DNA of 64,000 bases. Origin: Variovorax sp. SG517. GTDB taxonomy: Bacteria; Pseudomonadota; Gammaproteobacteria; Burkholderiales; Burkholderiaceae_C. Positions 1 through 8,211 of this stretch are shown here, in pieces. How positions within the stretch are numbered: the first letter of the stretch is position 1; the number at the start of each line of letters is the position of its first letter. The translations under genes and the position numbers were made by a program. The stretch lies in NCBI RefSeq assembly GCF_013376045.1, contig NZ_JABMJG010000001.1, forward strand, positions 868,001 to 932,000, in the 5' to 3' direction. The notes under the pieces are model-generated. The model was given only the letters and a program-made list of their open reading frames with translations. It was not told the origin of the DNA and ran no database searches.

Positions 1-2
1 AA

Positions 3-440
3 CGCACCGCGCGCATCGAGGCGCCGGCCGAGAAGATCTTTCCGCTGATCGACGACTTCCACCGCTGGGGCGCCTGGTCGCCCTACGAGAAGCTCGACCC
101 CGCCATGAAGCGCAGCTTCGGCGGCAGCGCGAGCGGCAAGGGCGCGACCTATGCGTGGGAAGGCAACGACAAGGCGGGCGCGGGCCGCATGGAGATCGTG
201 GAGTCGGCGCCTTCGTCGAAGGTCGCGATCAAGCTCGACTTCATCAAGCCCTTCGAGGGCCACAACACCGCTGAATTCACGCTGCAGCCCCAGGGCGGCG
301 CGACGCAGGTCACCTGGGCCATGCATGGCCCGAGCCCGTACGTCGCCAAGCTCATGGGCATCTTCTTCAACATGGACCAGATGATCGGCAAGGACTTCGA
401 GACGGGTCTTGCCAACCTGAAGGCCGCCACCGAAAAGTAA
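3..440 (+). CDS. SRPBCC family protein (START/polyketide-cyclase fold), 5' partial
   Basis: The reading frame is open from the first bases of the window, so the start codon lies upstream; the first in-frame ATG (105) would cut off the N-terminal strand typical of this fold. The visible product begins R-T-A-R-I-E-A-P-A-E-K-I-F-P-L-I-D, the usual SRPBCC opening (hydrophobic strand, then x-A-P-x-E-x-V/I-F), followed by W-x-x-W-S-P-Y. The family makes a deep hydrophobic ligand cavity, and members bind or turn over small hydrophobic molecules; no substrate can be named here. It stops 17 bases before a VOC protein on the same strand, so the two are probably co-transcribed. Confidence 0.8.
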   Translation, partial: RTARIEAPAEKIFPLIDDFHRWGAWSPYEKLDPAMKRSFGGSASGKGATYAWEGNDKAGAGRMEIVESAPSSKVAIKLDFIKPFEGHNTAEFTLQPQGGATQVTWAMHGPSPYVAKLMGIFFNMDQMIGKDFETGLANLKAATEK

Positions 441-457
441 CCGCTAAAGGAAAGACC

Positions 458-877
458 ATGCCCAACATCCACGCCTACCTCACCTTCGACGGCAACGCAG
501 CCGAGGCCATGCGCTTCTACGAGAAGACGCTGGGCGGCACCATGCAGATGATGATGACCGTCGGCGAAGCGCCCGACACCGAACAGTTCCCGCCCGAGGC
601 GAAGAAGCGCCTCATGCATGCCTCGCTCGCCTACGGCAGCGGCATCCTGATGGCCTCCGACTCCATGCCCGGCCAGCCTTACGAAGGCATGAAGGGCTTC
701 GGCGTTGCGCTGACCATCGAGACCGTGGCCGAGGCCCGGCGCGTCTTCGACGCCTTCGCCGAGGGCGGCCATGTCGGCATGCCCTTCGAGAAGACCTTCT
801 GGGTCGAAGGCTTCGGCATGGTGACCGACCGCTTCGGCACCCCGTGGCTCATCAACGGCGGCAAGCCGCTGGTCTGA
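458..877 (+). CDS. VOC family protein, PhnB-like glyoxalase fold
   Basis: The product is 139 residues, normal for PhnB-like members of the vicinal oxygen chelate superfamily. It opens MPNIHAYLTFDGNAAEAMRFYEK, the usual beta strand and helix of the first beta-alpha-beta-beta-beta unit, and ends with a D-R-F-G-T-P-W strand typical of the second unit. An AAAGGA ribosome-binding site sits just before the ATG. Members include glyoxalases, dioxygenases and resistance proteins, and PhnB-like ones are mostly of unknown role. It lies between an SRPBCC protein and an efflux pump, which fits a small-molecule handling role but does not define one. Confidence 0.85.
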   Translation: MPNIHAYLTFDGNAAEAMRFYEKTLGGTMQMMMTVGEAPDTEQFPPEAKKRLMHASLAYGSGILMASDSMPGQPYEGMKGFGVALTIETVAEARRVFDAFAEGGHVGMPFEKTFWVEGFGMVTDRFGTPWLINGGKPLV

Positions 878-912
878 GCCGTTCCCTCCTTCCAAAAGAA
901 ACCTCGCTTCCC

Positions 913-2379
913 ATGACCAACCAACTCGACAGCCGCAAGCGCTGGCTCGCATTGATGGTGCTGTGCCTCGGCGTCCTGATGATCGTGCTCGACACCACCA
1001 TCGTGAACGTGGCGCTGCCCTCGATCCGCACCGACCTGGGCTTCACCGAGACCTCGCTGGTCTGGGTGGTGAACGCCTACATGCTGACCTTCGGCGGCTT
1101 CCTGCTGCTCGGAGGCCGGCTCGGCGACCTGTACGGCCACCGCCGCGTGTTCCTCGCGGGCCTGGTGCTGTTCACGCTGGCATCGCTGGCCTGCGGGGTC
1201 TCGACCTCGCAGGGCCTTCTGGTGGCGGCGCGCGCGGTGCAGGGCCTGGGCGGCGCTGTGGTGTCGGCCGTTTCGCTCTCGCTCATCATGAACCTCTTCA
1301 CCGAGCCGGCCGACCGCGCCAAGGCGATGGGCGTGTACGGCTTCGTGTGCGCCGGCGGCGGCAGCATCGGCGTGCTGCTGGGCGGCCTGCTCACGAGCAC
1401 GCTGAGCTGGCACTGGATCTTCCTGGTGAACCTGCCGATCGGCGTGGCGGTGTATGCGCTGTGCGTGGCGCTGCTGCCCAGCGCGCGCGGCCATGCGCAC
1501 GGCGAGAAGCTCGACGTGGCGGGCGCCATCACCGTCACGCTGTCGCTGATGCTCGCGGTGTACGGCGTCGTCAACGGCAACGAGGCCGGCTGGGGCTCCA
1601 CGCAGACGCTGGGCCTGCTGGGCGCGGCCGTGGTGCTGCTGGTGATCTTCATCGCCATCGAGGCGCGCGTGCAGCATCCGCTGATGCCGCTGGGCCTGTT
1701 CAAGCTGCGCAGCGTGTCGGTGGCCAACGTGGTCGGCGTGCTGTGGGCGGCGGCCATGTTCGCGTGGTTCTTCATCTCGGCGCTCTACATGCAGCTGGTG
1801 CTGAACTACACGCCGATGCAGATCGGCCTGGCCTTCCTGCCGGCCAACATCATCATGGCGGTGTTCTCGCTGGGCCTCTCGGCGAAGATCGTCATGCGCT
1901 TCGGCATCCGCAAGCCGCTGGCGGCGGGGCTCTGGCTCGCGGCCATCGGGCTGGCGTTGTTCGCGCGCGCGCCGGTCAACGGCAGCTTCGTGGTCGACGT
2001 GCTGCCCGGCATGATGCTGCTGGGCCTGGGCGCGGGCATGGCCTTCAACCCCGTGCTGCTGGCCGCGATGAGCGAGGTGAGCCCCACCGACTCGGGCCTG
2101 GCCTCGGGCGTGGTGAACACCTCGTTCATGATGGGTGGCGCGCTGGGCCTGGCCGTGCTGGCCAGCGCCGCGGCCGCGCGCTCCGCGTCGATGGAAGCTG
2201 CCGGCGCGCAGCTGCCGCTGGCACTCACCGGCGGCTACAACCTCGCGTTCCTCGTCGGTGCCGTGTTCGCGGCGGTGGCGGGCCTGCTCGGTGCCTTGCT
2301 GCTTCGCTCCGCCATGCCGGGGCAGACGCAGAACAACGAAGAAACAGCGGCACCCCAGGGAACGGCGGCATCGCAATGA
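913..2379 (+). CDS. MFS transporter, DHA2 (EmrB/QacA) family drug efflux pump
   Basis: A 488-residue protein, the normal length for the 14-helix DHA2 family of proton-driven multidrug exporters in the inner membrane. It starts M-T-N-Q-L-D-S-R-K-R-W and enters helix 1 with the family motif L-D-T-T-I-V-N-V-A-L-P (about residues 27-37). Motif A (G-G-R-L-G-D-L-Y-G-H-R-R) is intact in the loop between helices 2 and 3. I chose the ATG at 913 because the 23 codons upstream overlap the end of the VOC gene and are not hydrophobic. No EmrA-type membrane-fusion partner is adjacent, so it probably works alone or with a distant partner. The substrate is unknown. Confidence 0.9.
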   Translation: MTNQLDSRKRWLALMVLCLGVLMIVLDTTIVNVALPSIRTDLGFTETSLVWVVNAYMLTFGGFLLLGGRLGDLYGHRRVFLAGLVLFTLASLACGVSTSQGLLVAARAVQGLGGAVVSAVSLSLIMNLFTEPADRAKAMGVYGFVCAGGGSIGVLLGGLLTSTLSWHWIFLVNLPIGVAVYALCVALLPSARGHAHGEKLDVAGAITVTLSLMLAVYGVVNGNEAGWGSTQTLGLLGAAVVLLVIFIAIEARVQHPLMPLGLFKLRSVSVANVVGVLWAAAMFAWFFISALYMQLVLNYTPMQIGLAFLPANIIMAVFSLGLSAKIVMRFGIRKPLAAGLWLAAIGLALFARAPVNGSFVVDVLPGMMLLGLGAGMAFNPVLLAAMSEVSPTDSGLASGVVNTSFMMGGALGLAVLASAAAARSASMEAAGAQLPLALTGGYNLAFLVGAVFAAVAGLLGALLLRSAMPGQTQNNEETAAPQGTAASQ

Positions 2380-2449
2380 GCGGCAACGCGCCATGCAACC
2401 GCCGGTCTTCTTTCTTCAACGGTTCCACAGACTATTCAGGAGAACAACC

Positions 2450-2809
2450 ATGGCTCGCTATGTAGACGGCTTCATCATCGCCATCCCCACGGCCAACGTC
2501 GAGGCCTACCGCAAGCTCGCGCGCAAGGCCGGCAAGGTGTGGATGGAATACGGCGCGCTCGAATACGTGGAGTGCATCGCAGACGACGTGAAGCCGGGCA
2601 AGCTCACTTCATTTCCGCAGAGCGTGAAGCAGAAGCCCGACGAGACCGTCGCCTTCTCGTGGATCGTCTACAAGTCGCGCAAGCACCGCGACACCGTCAA
2701 CGCGAAGGTCATGGCCGACCCGCGAATCGCGGGGATGGACCCAAAGACCATGCCCTTCGACGGCAAGCGGATGATCTTCGGCGGCTTCAAGAGCATCGTC
2801 GAGTTCTAG
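2450..2809 (+). CDS. DUF1428 domain protein
   Basis: A 119-residue protein matching the DUF1428 family from end to end: M-A-R-Y-V-D-G-F at the start, then K-A-G-K-V-W-M-E-Y-G-A-L-E-Y near residue 30, and M-P-F-D-G-K-R-M-I-F-G-G-F near the C terminus. The family has a dimeric alpha-beta barrel fold like antibiotic-biosynthesis monooxygenases, and its biochemical role is not known. An AGGAGA ribosome-binding site precedes the ATG. The gene is 70 bases after the MFS pump, and the dispersed repeat follows directly, presumably ending transcription. Confidence 0.85.
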   Translation: MARYVDGFIIAIPTANVEAYRKLARKAGKVWMEYGALEYVECIADDVKPGKLTSFPQSVKQKPDETVAFSWIVYKSRKHRDTVNAKVMADPRIAGMDPKTMPFDGKRMIFGGFKSIVEF

Positions 2810-2814
2810 GCTCG

Positions 2815-2920
2815 CCCCCAGGCTTCGCGCACTTCGTGTCGCTATGCCACCCCCTACCGGGGGCAACACCTGCGGCCCGGCAAAGCCGGTTCCGCGGTGT
2901 TCGCGAAAAGGCCTCGCTTC
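2815..2920. repeat. Dispersed extragenic repeat, copy 1
   Basis: About 100 bases shared with copies near 8113, 45261 and 63620. The core in this orientation is CCCCCAGGCTTCGCGCACTTC, a pyrimidine-rich arm, then two hairpins (CCCCCTACCGGGGG and GGCCCGGCAAAGCCGG), then a GGTTCCGCGGTGTTC tail. It lies exactly between two convergent genes, where such repeats commonly act as two-way transcription ends. Confidence 0.8.
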
Positions 2921-2927
2921 GCCGGCC

Positions 2928-3686
2928 TCAGGCCAGGAAGCCGTCATAGACGAGCTTGAGGCCTGTCAGGAACATGCCCAGATAGACGAAGCGATAGAAC
3001 CATGTCGCATCGATGCGCCGCGCGATGCGGATGCCGACCCACACGCCGAAGGGCGCGATCGGCATCAGCACCAGCGAGGTGGCGAGCGTGCGGAAGTCGA
3101 GCAGGCCAAGCCACGCGTAGGGAATCCACTTGCTGAGATTCACCACGAAGAAGAAATAGGCCATGGTGGCCGTGAAGATCACCGGCGAGAGCCGCAGCGG
3201 AATGACGTAGGCGTTGATCGGCGGCCCGCCGGCGTGCGCGATGAAGCTGGTGAAGCCCGAGACCGTCGTCAGCACCGCGCCGACGCCGCGCGAGGGCAAC
3301 GGATCGTCGGGCTTGGGTGGAAAGAGCAGCCGCTGCGCCAAAAACAGCAGCGTGAACACGCCGACGATGCCCGCCACCGTGTGCGCCGGGAGCACGCGAA
3401 ACAGCAGCGTGCCGATCACCGTGCCCAGCAGCCCGAACGGAATCAGGAACTTCAGCAGCGAGCGGTCGAAGTCGCGCCGGAACGCCGCGAGGCCCAGCAC
3501 GTCCATCAGCAGCAGCAACGGCATCAGGATGGCGGCCGCCTGCGGCACGGTGACGGCCAGCGCCATCATCGGCACCGCCAGCGAGCCGAAGCCCGCGCCG
3601 AAGCCGCTCTTGCTGATGCCGAGCAGGAGCACGGCGGGAATGGCGACCGCGTAGAAGTACGGGTCGGTGATCAGGGGAAAAGCCAT
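2928..3686 (-). CDS. TauE/SafE family sulfite exporter-like membrane protein
   Basis: A 252-residue integral membrane protein with about eight hydrophobic segments. The two halves each carry the family's glycine-rich pattern (for example G-I-S-K-S-G-F-G-A-G and G-F-T-S-F-I-A-H-A-G-G-P-P). TauE/SafE proteins move sulfite, sulfoacetate or other organic anions across the inner membrane; the substrate is not predictable here. I use the ATG at 3686; a TTG at 3701 would add five residues. Neither has a clear ribosome-binding site. It follows the dioxygenase gene on the same strand, but a terminator hairpin separates them, so it is probably transcribed alone. Confidence 0.85.
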   Translation of the reverse strand: MAFPLITDPYFYAVAIPAVLLLGISKSGFGAGFGSLAVPMMALAVTVPQAAAILMPLLLLMDVLGLAAFRRDFDRSLLKFLIPFGLLGTVIGTLLFRVLPAHTVAGIVGVFTLLFLAQRLLFPPKPDDPLPSRGVGAVLTTVSGFTSFIAHAGGPPINAYVIPLRLSPVIFTATMAYFFFVVNLSKWIPYAWLGLLDFRTLATSLVLMPIAPFGVWVGIRIARRIDATWFYRFVYLGMFLTGLKLVYDGFLA

Positions 3687-3700
3687 GGGGAAGGAAGGCA

Positions 3701-3728
3701 AGAGAAAACCCGCCTGAGGGGCGGGCTT
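3701..3728 (-). terminator. Rho-independent terminator after the intradiol dioxygenase
   Basis: Read on the minus strand, AGCCCGCC and GGCGGGTT pair around a short CCTCA loop and are followed by a TTTTCTCTT run. It lies about 45 bases downstream of the dioxygenase stop and just upstream of the TauE start, so it should insulate the two genes. Confidence 0.75.
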
Positions 3729-3773
3729 GCCTTCCGAGCGTAGCAGGATGGCACGGGGCGTGCCCGCTACGGG

Positions 3774-4619
3774 CTACCGGTGAGCCGGCTGCTTCAGCGG
3801 ATTGAGCACGAAGTCGAAGTCCAGCCGCCAGCGGCCGTTGTCCTGCTTCTTCCACGGCGCGACCAGCGACTGGCGCACCGCGAACACCGCGTCCGAATCG
3901 AGGTACTCGTCGCCCTCGCGGAACACGTGCGTGATGAGCCGCTCGTAGCCCGGTGCCTCGATCTTGAAATGCAGGTGCGCGGGCCGCCACGGATGACGCT
4001 TCGTCGCGCGCAGCAGGTCGCCCACCGGCCCGTCGACGGGGATCGGGTACGCCACCGCCACCACGCTGCGGAAATGCAGCGAGCCGTCGGGCCCGGTGCG
4101 CAGCGTGCCGCGGTTCTCCGCGTGGTCGAGCCCGGCGTGCTGCACGTCGTAGTGGCCGCCCGCGTCGGCCTGCCACACGTCGACGACCGCATCAGCCACA
4201 GGCTCGCCGTCGAGGCCGCGCACCGTGGCGAACACGTCGCAGGGCTCGCCCTCGGCGCCGTTCGCCACGTCGTCGCCGTGCTCGTACTCGGGCGCGCCCT
4301 CGAAGTAGAACGGGCCGAACACGGTGGCCTCGGTGCAGCCGGCCGGCTTGTCGTTGTTCATCGCGATGGTGAGCATCGACAAGCCCAGCACGTCCGACAG
4401 CAGGATGAACTCCTGCCGCTTGTCGTCGCATTTCTGGCCAGTGGCCGTGAGGTACTGGATGCCCTGGAACCACTCGTCCTCGGTGAGCTTCACCTCGCGC
4501 GCGAAGGCGTGAAGGTGCTGCACCAGGCTGGTCAGGATCTCGCGTAGGCGCGGGTCGGGCGTGTCGGCGAAGCGCGCGAGCACGGCCTGGGTGATGTTGT
4601 CCTGGTTGAGGTTGCGCAT
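3774..4619 (-). CDS. Intradiol ring-cleavage dioxygenase (catechol or hydroxyquinol 1,2-dioxygenase type)
   Basis: A 281-residue non-haem Fe(III) dioxygenase that opens a catecholic ring between the two hydroxyls using O2. The N-terminal helical dimerisation domain (residues 1-95) is followed by the beta-sandwich catalytic domain. The four iron ligands are visible: Tyr157 (G-G-H-Y-D-V-Q), Tyr191 (V-A-Y-P-I-P), His215 and His217 (R-P-A-H-L-H-F). The opening M-R-N-L-N-Q-D-N-I-T-Q-A-V and the segment T-A-T-G-Q-K-C-D-D-K-R-Q-E-F resemble hydroxyquinol 1,2-dioxygenases, whose product maleylacetate would feed the reductase encoded at 11203. Catechol or chlorocatechol is also possible. I chose the ATG at 4619 over an upstream start because it begins the conserved sequence. 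Confidence 0.85.
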   Translation of the reverse strand: MRNLNQDNITQAVLARFADTPDPRLREILTSLVQHLHAFAREVKLTEDEWFQGIQYLTATGQKCDDKRQEFILLSDVLGLSMLTIAMNNDKPAGCTEATVFGPFYFEGAPEYEHGDDVANGAEGEPCDVFATVRGLDGEPVADAVVDVWQADAGGHYDVQHAGLDHAENRGTLRTGPDGSLHFRSVVAVAYPIPVDGPVGDLLRATKRHPWRPAHLHFKIEAPGYERLITHVFREGDEYLDSDAVFAVRQSLVAPWKKQDNGRWRLDFDFVLNPLKQPAHR

Positions 4620-4754
4620 CGTGGCTGTCTCCGTGTTGTCCGGTCGAGGATCGACCGGACAGAACTGTAGGGCGGGCGACACGGCGCTTGAAGCGCCACG
4701 GTGCAAATGATTTTTCCGTGCAGCGGAAAGGTCGGGCGCCGGGCCCGGGCCCCG

Positions 4755-6356
4755 TCAAGGCGAAGCCGGCGGCAGGCAGCTGCGCAGCTCTTCCTGCACA
4801 TCGCTGCCAGGCAGGATCCCCCAGCGGACCCGCACGCTGCGCGCGTCGTCCTCGCCCGCCCAGGGCAGGCGCAGGCTGCCGGTGCAGCTGGCGGTGGCAA
4901 GCAGCGGCTCCAGCAGCGCGCCCTCGGAGCGGAACTCCGGCGTGTCGAGGATCAGCACCATGCCGCCTTCGCGCAGCAGCGCATCTGGCGGCAGCCATGG
5001 CGAGGTGCGCGGGTCGCCGTCGATCAGCAGCTGCACGTCCGGGTCCATGTGCAGCACCACCGCGCCGGTGAACCAGGTGTCGCCCACCATGAGCCGCAGC
5101 GGGCGGTCGCCTGCGCGCTCGCGCCATACGGCTTCGACCGCCTCGGCGATCTGCCCCGAGGGCAGGTTGGCGCGCGTGATGTAGCCGTTGCGCGCGCTCC
5201 AGACACCGTCGATCCAGGCCTGGCCGAACGAGCCGGCAACGTGCAGCACGGCGGCCGCCACGAGCGTGCCGACCCATCGGCGGCGCGTCCAGCGCTCGGC
5301 CTCGAGGCCCGGCACGGCCATCACCGCCCACACGGCGACCGGCAGGAAGAAGGTGCTGAGCCACGAAGCTACGAGGCGCATGTTGAAGAGCACCGACATC
5401 GCCAGCACCAGGCACACCGGCCCGAAGGTCGCCCAGGCGAGGAAGCGCCGGTCGAAGCCGCCGTGCGCCGTCTTCTGCTCCTGCGCCGCGCCGCGTTCAC
5501 GCGTGAACCAGGCCCAGGCCACGAAGAGGAGCATCGGCGACAGCCGCGCGACCTGCACCAGCAGGATCCGAAGCGGCCGCGGATGCACGTGCTTGAGCAG
5601 CGGGCCCGACGGATGCATCGAATGCCGCGCATAGCCGATGGTCTGGTCGCCGTGCTGCAGCAGCCATGCGAGGTGCGGCGCCATCAGCAGCAGCGCCACG
5701 CCGGCGGCACGCAGCAGGTCGCGGCGCACGCGCGCATCGCGCCACGAACCCTCCCACGCGATGAAGCCCGCACCCACCGCGAACTGCACCAGGGCGCTGT
5801 ACTTGGTGAGCATCGACAGCGCCGCGAACACGCCGAGCCAGAGCCAGTCGAAGCGGCCGCCCGCCGAAGGCGTGCGCAGCACGCGCCAGAGCATCCACCA
5901 GTAGCCCGCCATCGGCAGCAGCTGCACCGTGTTGTGGTTGAAGATGGTGGCGCGCTGCACGTGGTAGGTCACCAGCGAGCCGAGCAACACCGCCAGCGCC
6001 GCCCGCATCGGCGGCATCATGCCCAGCGACCAGCGCCACATGATGTAGAGCGCGCCCACGCCGCAGCCCACGCCCGCCGCATAGGTCAGCCAGGGCTGGC
6101 GGCCGGCCAGCAGGACCGGCAGGCCCATCAGCCAGCTCGGCAGCGGCGGGTGCTTGTAGTAGCCCCATTGCATGCTGCCGCCCCAGAAGAGCTCCTCGAC
6201 GTTGTCCCAAGGCGGCGTCTCGTAGAAGCCGGCCATGGGCAGCGTCCAGAGCGCGACCAGCGCCAGCAGCGCGATGACGACCGCGCCGTTCAGGGAAAGA
6301 TGCCGCGCGAGAGCGGACGCCGGACGGGCGCCGGGAAGGAAGGGCCGGGAATTCAT
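4755..6356 (-). CDS. Membrane glycosyltransferase, ArnT/GT39-GT83 superfamily
   Basis: A 533-residue protein with about ten to twelve membrane helices and a soluble C-terminal part. After helix 1 comes a periplasmic loop E-T-P-P-W-D-N-V-E-E, carrying the acidic residues expected of the catalytic centre in this C-type fold, then Y-Y-K-H-P-P-L-P-S-W, a hallmark of ArnT/PMT-like enzymes. Such enzymes transfer a sugar from a polyprenyl-phosphate donor to lipid A, a protein or another lipid on the outer face of the inner membrane. The acceptor cannot be told. The ATG at 6356 begins a typical charged N terminus before helix 1; an apparent upstream extension is out of character. It is divergent from a LysR gene with 201 bases between. 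Confidence 0.8.
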   Translation of the reverse strand: MNSRPFLPGARPASALARHLSLNGAVVIALLALVALWTLPMAGFYETPPWDNVEELFWGGSMQWGYYKHPPLPSWLMGLPVLLAGRQPWLTYAAGVGCGVGALYIMWRWSLGMMPPMRAALAVLLGSLVTYHVQRATIFNHNTVQLLPMAGYWWMLWRVLRTPSAGGRFDWLWLGVFAALSMLTKYSALVQFAVGAGFIAWEGSWRDARVRRDLLRAAGVALLLMAPHLAWLLQHGDQTIGYARHSMHPSGPLLKHVHPRPLRILLVQVARLSPMLLFVAWAWFTRERGAAQEQKTAHGGFDRRFLAWATFGPVCLVLAMSVLFNMRLVASWLSTFFLPVAVWAVMAVPGLEAERWTRRRWVGTLVAAAVLHVAGSFGQAWIDGVWSARNGYITRANLPSGQIAEAVEAVWRERAGDRPLRLMVGDTWFTGAVVLHMDPDVQLLIDGDPRTSPWLPPDALLREGGMVLILDTPEFRSEGALLEPLLATASCTGSLRLPWAGEDDARSVRVRWGILPGSDVQEELRSCLPPASP

Positions 6357-6557
6357 TACCTGCCTTTGTAAAGCTTCCGGCCTAACGGCACCTGACTGGA
6401 ACCGGCTTTCGCCCAGCACTCGGCCCGGCACCGCCCGCCCGGTGCGCGCCACATAGAATCGCCAGCCTGCCCGCCCGCAGGCGTCCGGGGCCCGGTTCAG
6501 CCCCGCGATCGGTCCGGCGTGAACCGCGCACGGCAGGCAAGCCCGGAGACAAACCCC

Positions 6558-7487
6558 ATGGACCGCTGGACCGAAATCGCCCTGCTCGTGCACATCGCCG
6601 ATGCCGGCAGCCTGAGCCGCGCGGCCGAGGCGCTGGGCCTCTCGAACGCGGCCGCGAGCCGCCACCTGAGCGCGCTGGAAGAACGGCTGGGCGCGCGGCT
6701 GGTCGAGCGCAACACGCGGCGGCTCTACCTCACCGACACCGGCCGCGAGTTCTGCGGCCGCGCCCGCACCATCCTGGCCGACCTGTCGGACGCCGAATCG
6801 GCGGTGAACGCCACCGCGCTCAACCCCACGGGCACGCTGCGCGTGACGGCCTCGCTGTCGTTCTCGATCCACCACATCGCGCCGCTGCTGCGCGAGTACA
6901 CGCAGCGCTATCCGGGCGTGACGGTGCACGTGGAGGCGGCCAACCGCTACTTCGACCTAATCGACAACAACATCGACGTGGCGATCCGCACCCGCGAGTT
7001 CGAGCCCGACTCGAACGTGACCATCCGCCGGCTCGGCGAGACGCGGCGCATCCTGGCGGCCTCGCCGCGCTACTTCGCGCAGCACGGCTTTCCGAAGACG
7101 CTGGAAGAGCTGAAGCGGCACAAGCTGCTGATCTACACCCACGCCAACAACCCGAACGAGCTGCGCTTTCGCCGCGGGGAGGAAACGCAGACGGTGTCGG
7201 TCACGGGCCTGCTGGAGTCGAACGACGGGCAGGTGCTGCGCGCGGCCGCGCTCGACGGCATGGGCATCCTGGTGCAGCCCACCTACATCGTCTACGACGA
7301 CATCGTGGCCGGCCGGCTGGTGCCCACGCTGGACGACTGGGACCTGCCGCACCTGACCATCAACCTCGCCTACCCCAGCCGCAAGCACCTGTCGGCCAAG
7401 GTGCGCAGCTTCATCGACTTCATGGCGGCGCATTTCCAGAAGATGGAATACGAGCGCAAGTGGACGGCGCACTTCGGCTCCCACTGA
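6558..7487 (+). CDS. LysR family transcriptional regulator
   Basis: A 309-residue LysR-type regulator. The N-terminal winged helix-turn-helix (residues 1-60) has the standard pattern A-D-A-G-S-L-S-R-A-A-E-A-L-G-L-S-N-A-A-A-S-R-H-L. The effector domain begins near residue 90 with the G-T-L-R-V-T-A-S strand. The ATG at 6558 has a GGAG ribosome-binding site nine bases upstream and starts the HTH directly. Its targets are not obvious: it is divergent from the glycosyltransferase and upstream of the DoxX gene. A short palindrome plus T-run follows its stop. The subgroup resembles CrgA/DsdC-like proteins that act on nearby genes. Confidence 0.9.
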   Translation: MDRWTEIALLVHIADAGSLSRAAEALGLSNAAASRHLSALEERLGARLVERNTRRLYLTDTGREFCGRARTILADLSDAESAVNATALNPTGTLRVTASLSFSIHHIAPLLREYTQRYPGVTVHVEAANRYFDLIDNNIDVAIRTREFEPDSNVTIRRLGETRRILAASPRYFAQHGFPKTLEELKRHKLLIYTHANNPNELRFRRGEETQTVSVTGLLESNDGQVLRAAALDGMGILVQPTYIVYDDIVAGRLVPTLDDWDLPHLTINLAYPSRKHLSAKVRSFIDFMAAHFQKMEYERKWTAHFGSH

Positions 7488-7489
7488 TC

Positions 7490-7509
7490 AGCCCCCGGGG
7501 GCTTTTTGG
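7490..7509 (+). terminator. Likely terminator after LysR gene
   Basis: AGCCCCC and GGGGGCT form a GC-only dyad with almost no loop, directly followed by TTTTT. It begins three bases after the LysR stop codon. The tight loop makes it less typical than the terminator at 3701. Confidence 0.5.
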
Positions 7510-7516
7510 CCAAAAC

Positions 7517-7560
7517 ATGTGCGTAAACGCACATTCCCCGTTTCCGCAGCCCCGCACACT
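7517..7560 (+). promoter_or_regulatory. CRP-like operator and class II promoter upstream of DoxX gene
   Basis: ATGTGCGTAAACGCACAT (7517-7534) is a perfect palindrome with 8-base arms and a 2-base centre. It keeps the TGTG-N8-CACA layout of CRP sites. CACACT at 7555-7560 lies where a -10 element would fall if the palindrome were centred at -41.5, the class II activator position. The same pair of elements with the same spacing occurs at 10712-10753. The likely binder is the Crp-type regulator encoded at 8212-8925. Confidence 0.65.
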
Positions 7561-7620
7561 GGAACCGCAACCGTCGCATCCCGCGGCGGACCCACCGCTT
7601 CCACCCTGCAAGGATCTGCC

Positions 7621-8094
7621 ATGAACACCCAGGCCACCGCCGCCAACACCCCGCGTGCGCCGATCGCGTCGCCGCTGTCCGCCCTCTCCCCCTCCACGCT
7701 GGACGATTCAGGCAAGCTGCTGATCCGCGTGACGGTCGGCTTCCTGGTGCTGCTGCACGGCATCTTCAAGATCTCGGCCGGCGTGGGCTTCATCGCCGGC
7801 ATGCTGGCCAAGTCCGGCCTGCCGGGCGGCATCGCCTACCTGGTGTACGTCGGCGAGATCGTCGCGCCGCTGCTGATGATCGCGGGCCTCTATACCCGTG
7901 CCGCCGCGGGCGTGGTGGTCATCAACATGCTGGTGGCCTTCGGCCTGGTGCACATGGCCGACCTGTTCGCGATGACCAAGCAGGGCGGCTGGGCGCTGGA
8001 ACTGCAGGGCCTGTACCTGTTCGGCGCGCTGACCGTGGTGCTGCTGGGCGCCGGCCGCTTCTCGCTGGGCGGCATCAAGGGCCGCTGGAACTGA
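7621..8094 (+). CDS. DoxX family membrane protein
   Basis: A 157-residue protein with four predicted membrane helices, the normal DoxX layout. Helix 1 carries L-I-R-V-T-V-G-F-L-V-L-L-H-G-I-F-K, the family signature, and helix 2 follows Y-V-G-E-I-V-A-P-L-L. DoxX proteins are poorly understood; the family includes a thiosulfate:quinone oxidoreductase subunit and, in mycobacteria, a component of a membrane oxidoreductase complex for oxidative stress. An AAGGA ribosome-binding site precedes the ATG. Its upstream region shares a palindrome and -10 geometry with the gene at 10813, pointing to shared control by the adjacent Crp-type regulator. A redox link would fit the ferredoxin-cyclase next door. 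Confidence 0.85.
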   Translation: MNTQATAANTPRAPIASPLSALSPSTLDDSGKLLIRVTVGFLVLLHGIFKISAGVGFIAGMLAKSGLPGGIAYLVYVGEIVAPLLMIAGLYTRAAAGVVVINMLVAFGLVHMADLFAMTKQGGWALELQGLYLFGALTVVLLGAGRFSLGGIKGRWN

Positions 8095-8112
8095 GCAAGC
8101 CGGCGAATCATT

Positions 8113-8207
8113 CGTGGAACACCGCGGAACCGGCTTTGCCGGGCCGCAGGTGTTGCCCCCGGAAGGGGGTTGGCGCAGCGACACGAAGTGCGCGAAGCCT
8201 GGGGGAG
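8113..8207. repeat. Dispersed extragenic repeat, copy 2 (inverted)
   Basis: The reverse complement of the copy at 2815, with GGAACCGGCTTTGCCGGGCC, CCCCCGGAAGGGGG and GCGACACGAAGTGCGCGAAG in that order. It fills the gap between convergent DoxX and Crp-type regulator genes. Confidence 0.8.
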
Positions 8208-8211
8208 AGCT

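Noticed and set aside
679..2394. Long minus-strand open frame opposite the MFS gene (and similar ones at 4755-6929 upstream part, 28810-30879 upstream part, 54319-56559)
   Set aside because: These are shadows of real genes in high-GC DNA: low-complexity Arg/His/Gln/Ala composition, no family resemblance and full overlap with well-supported genes.
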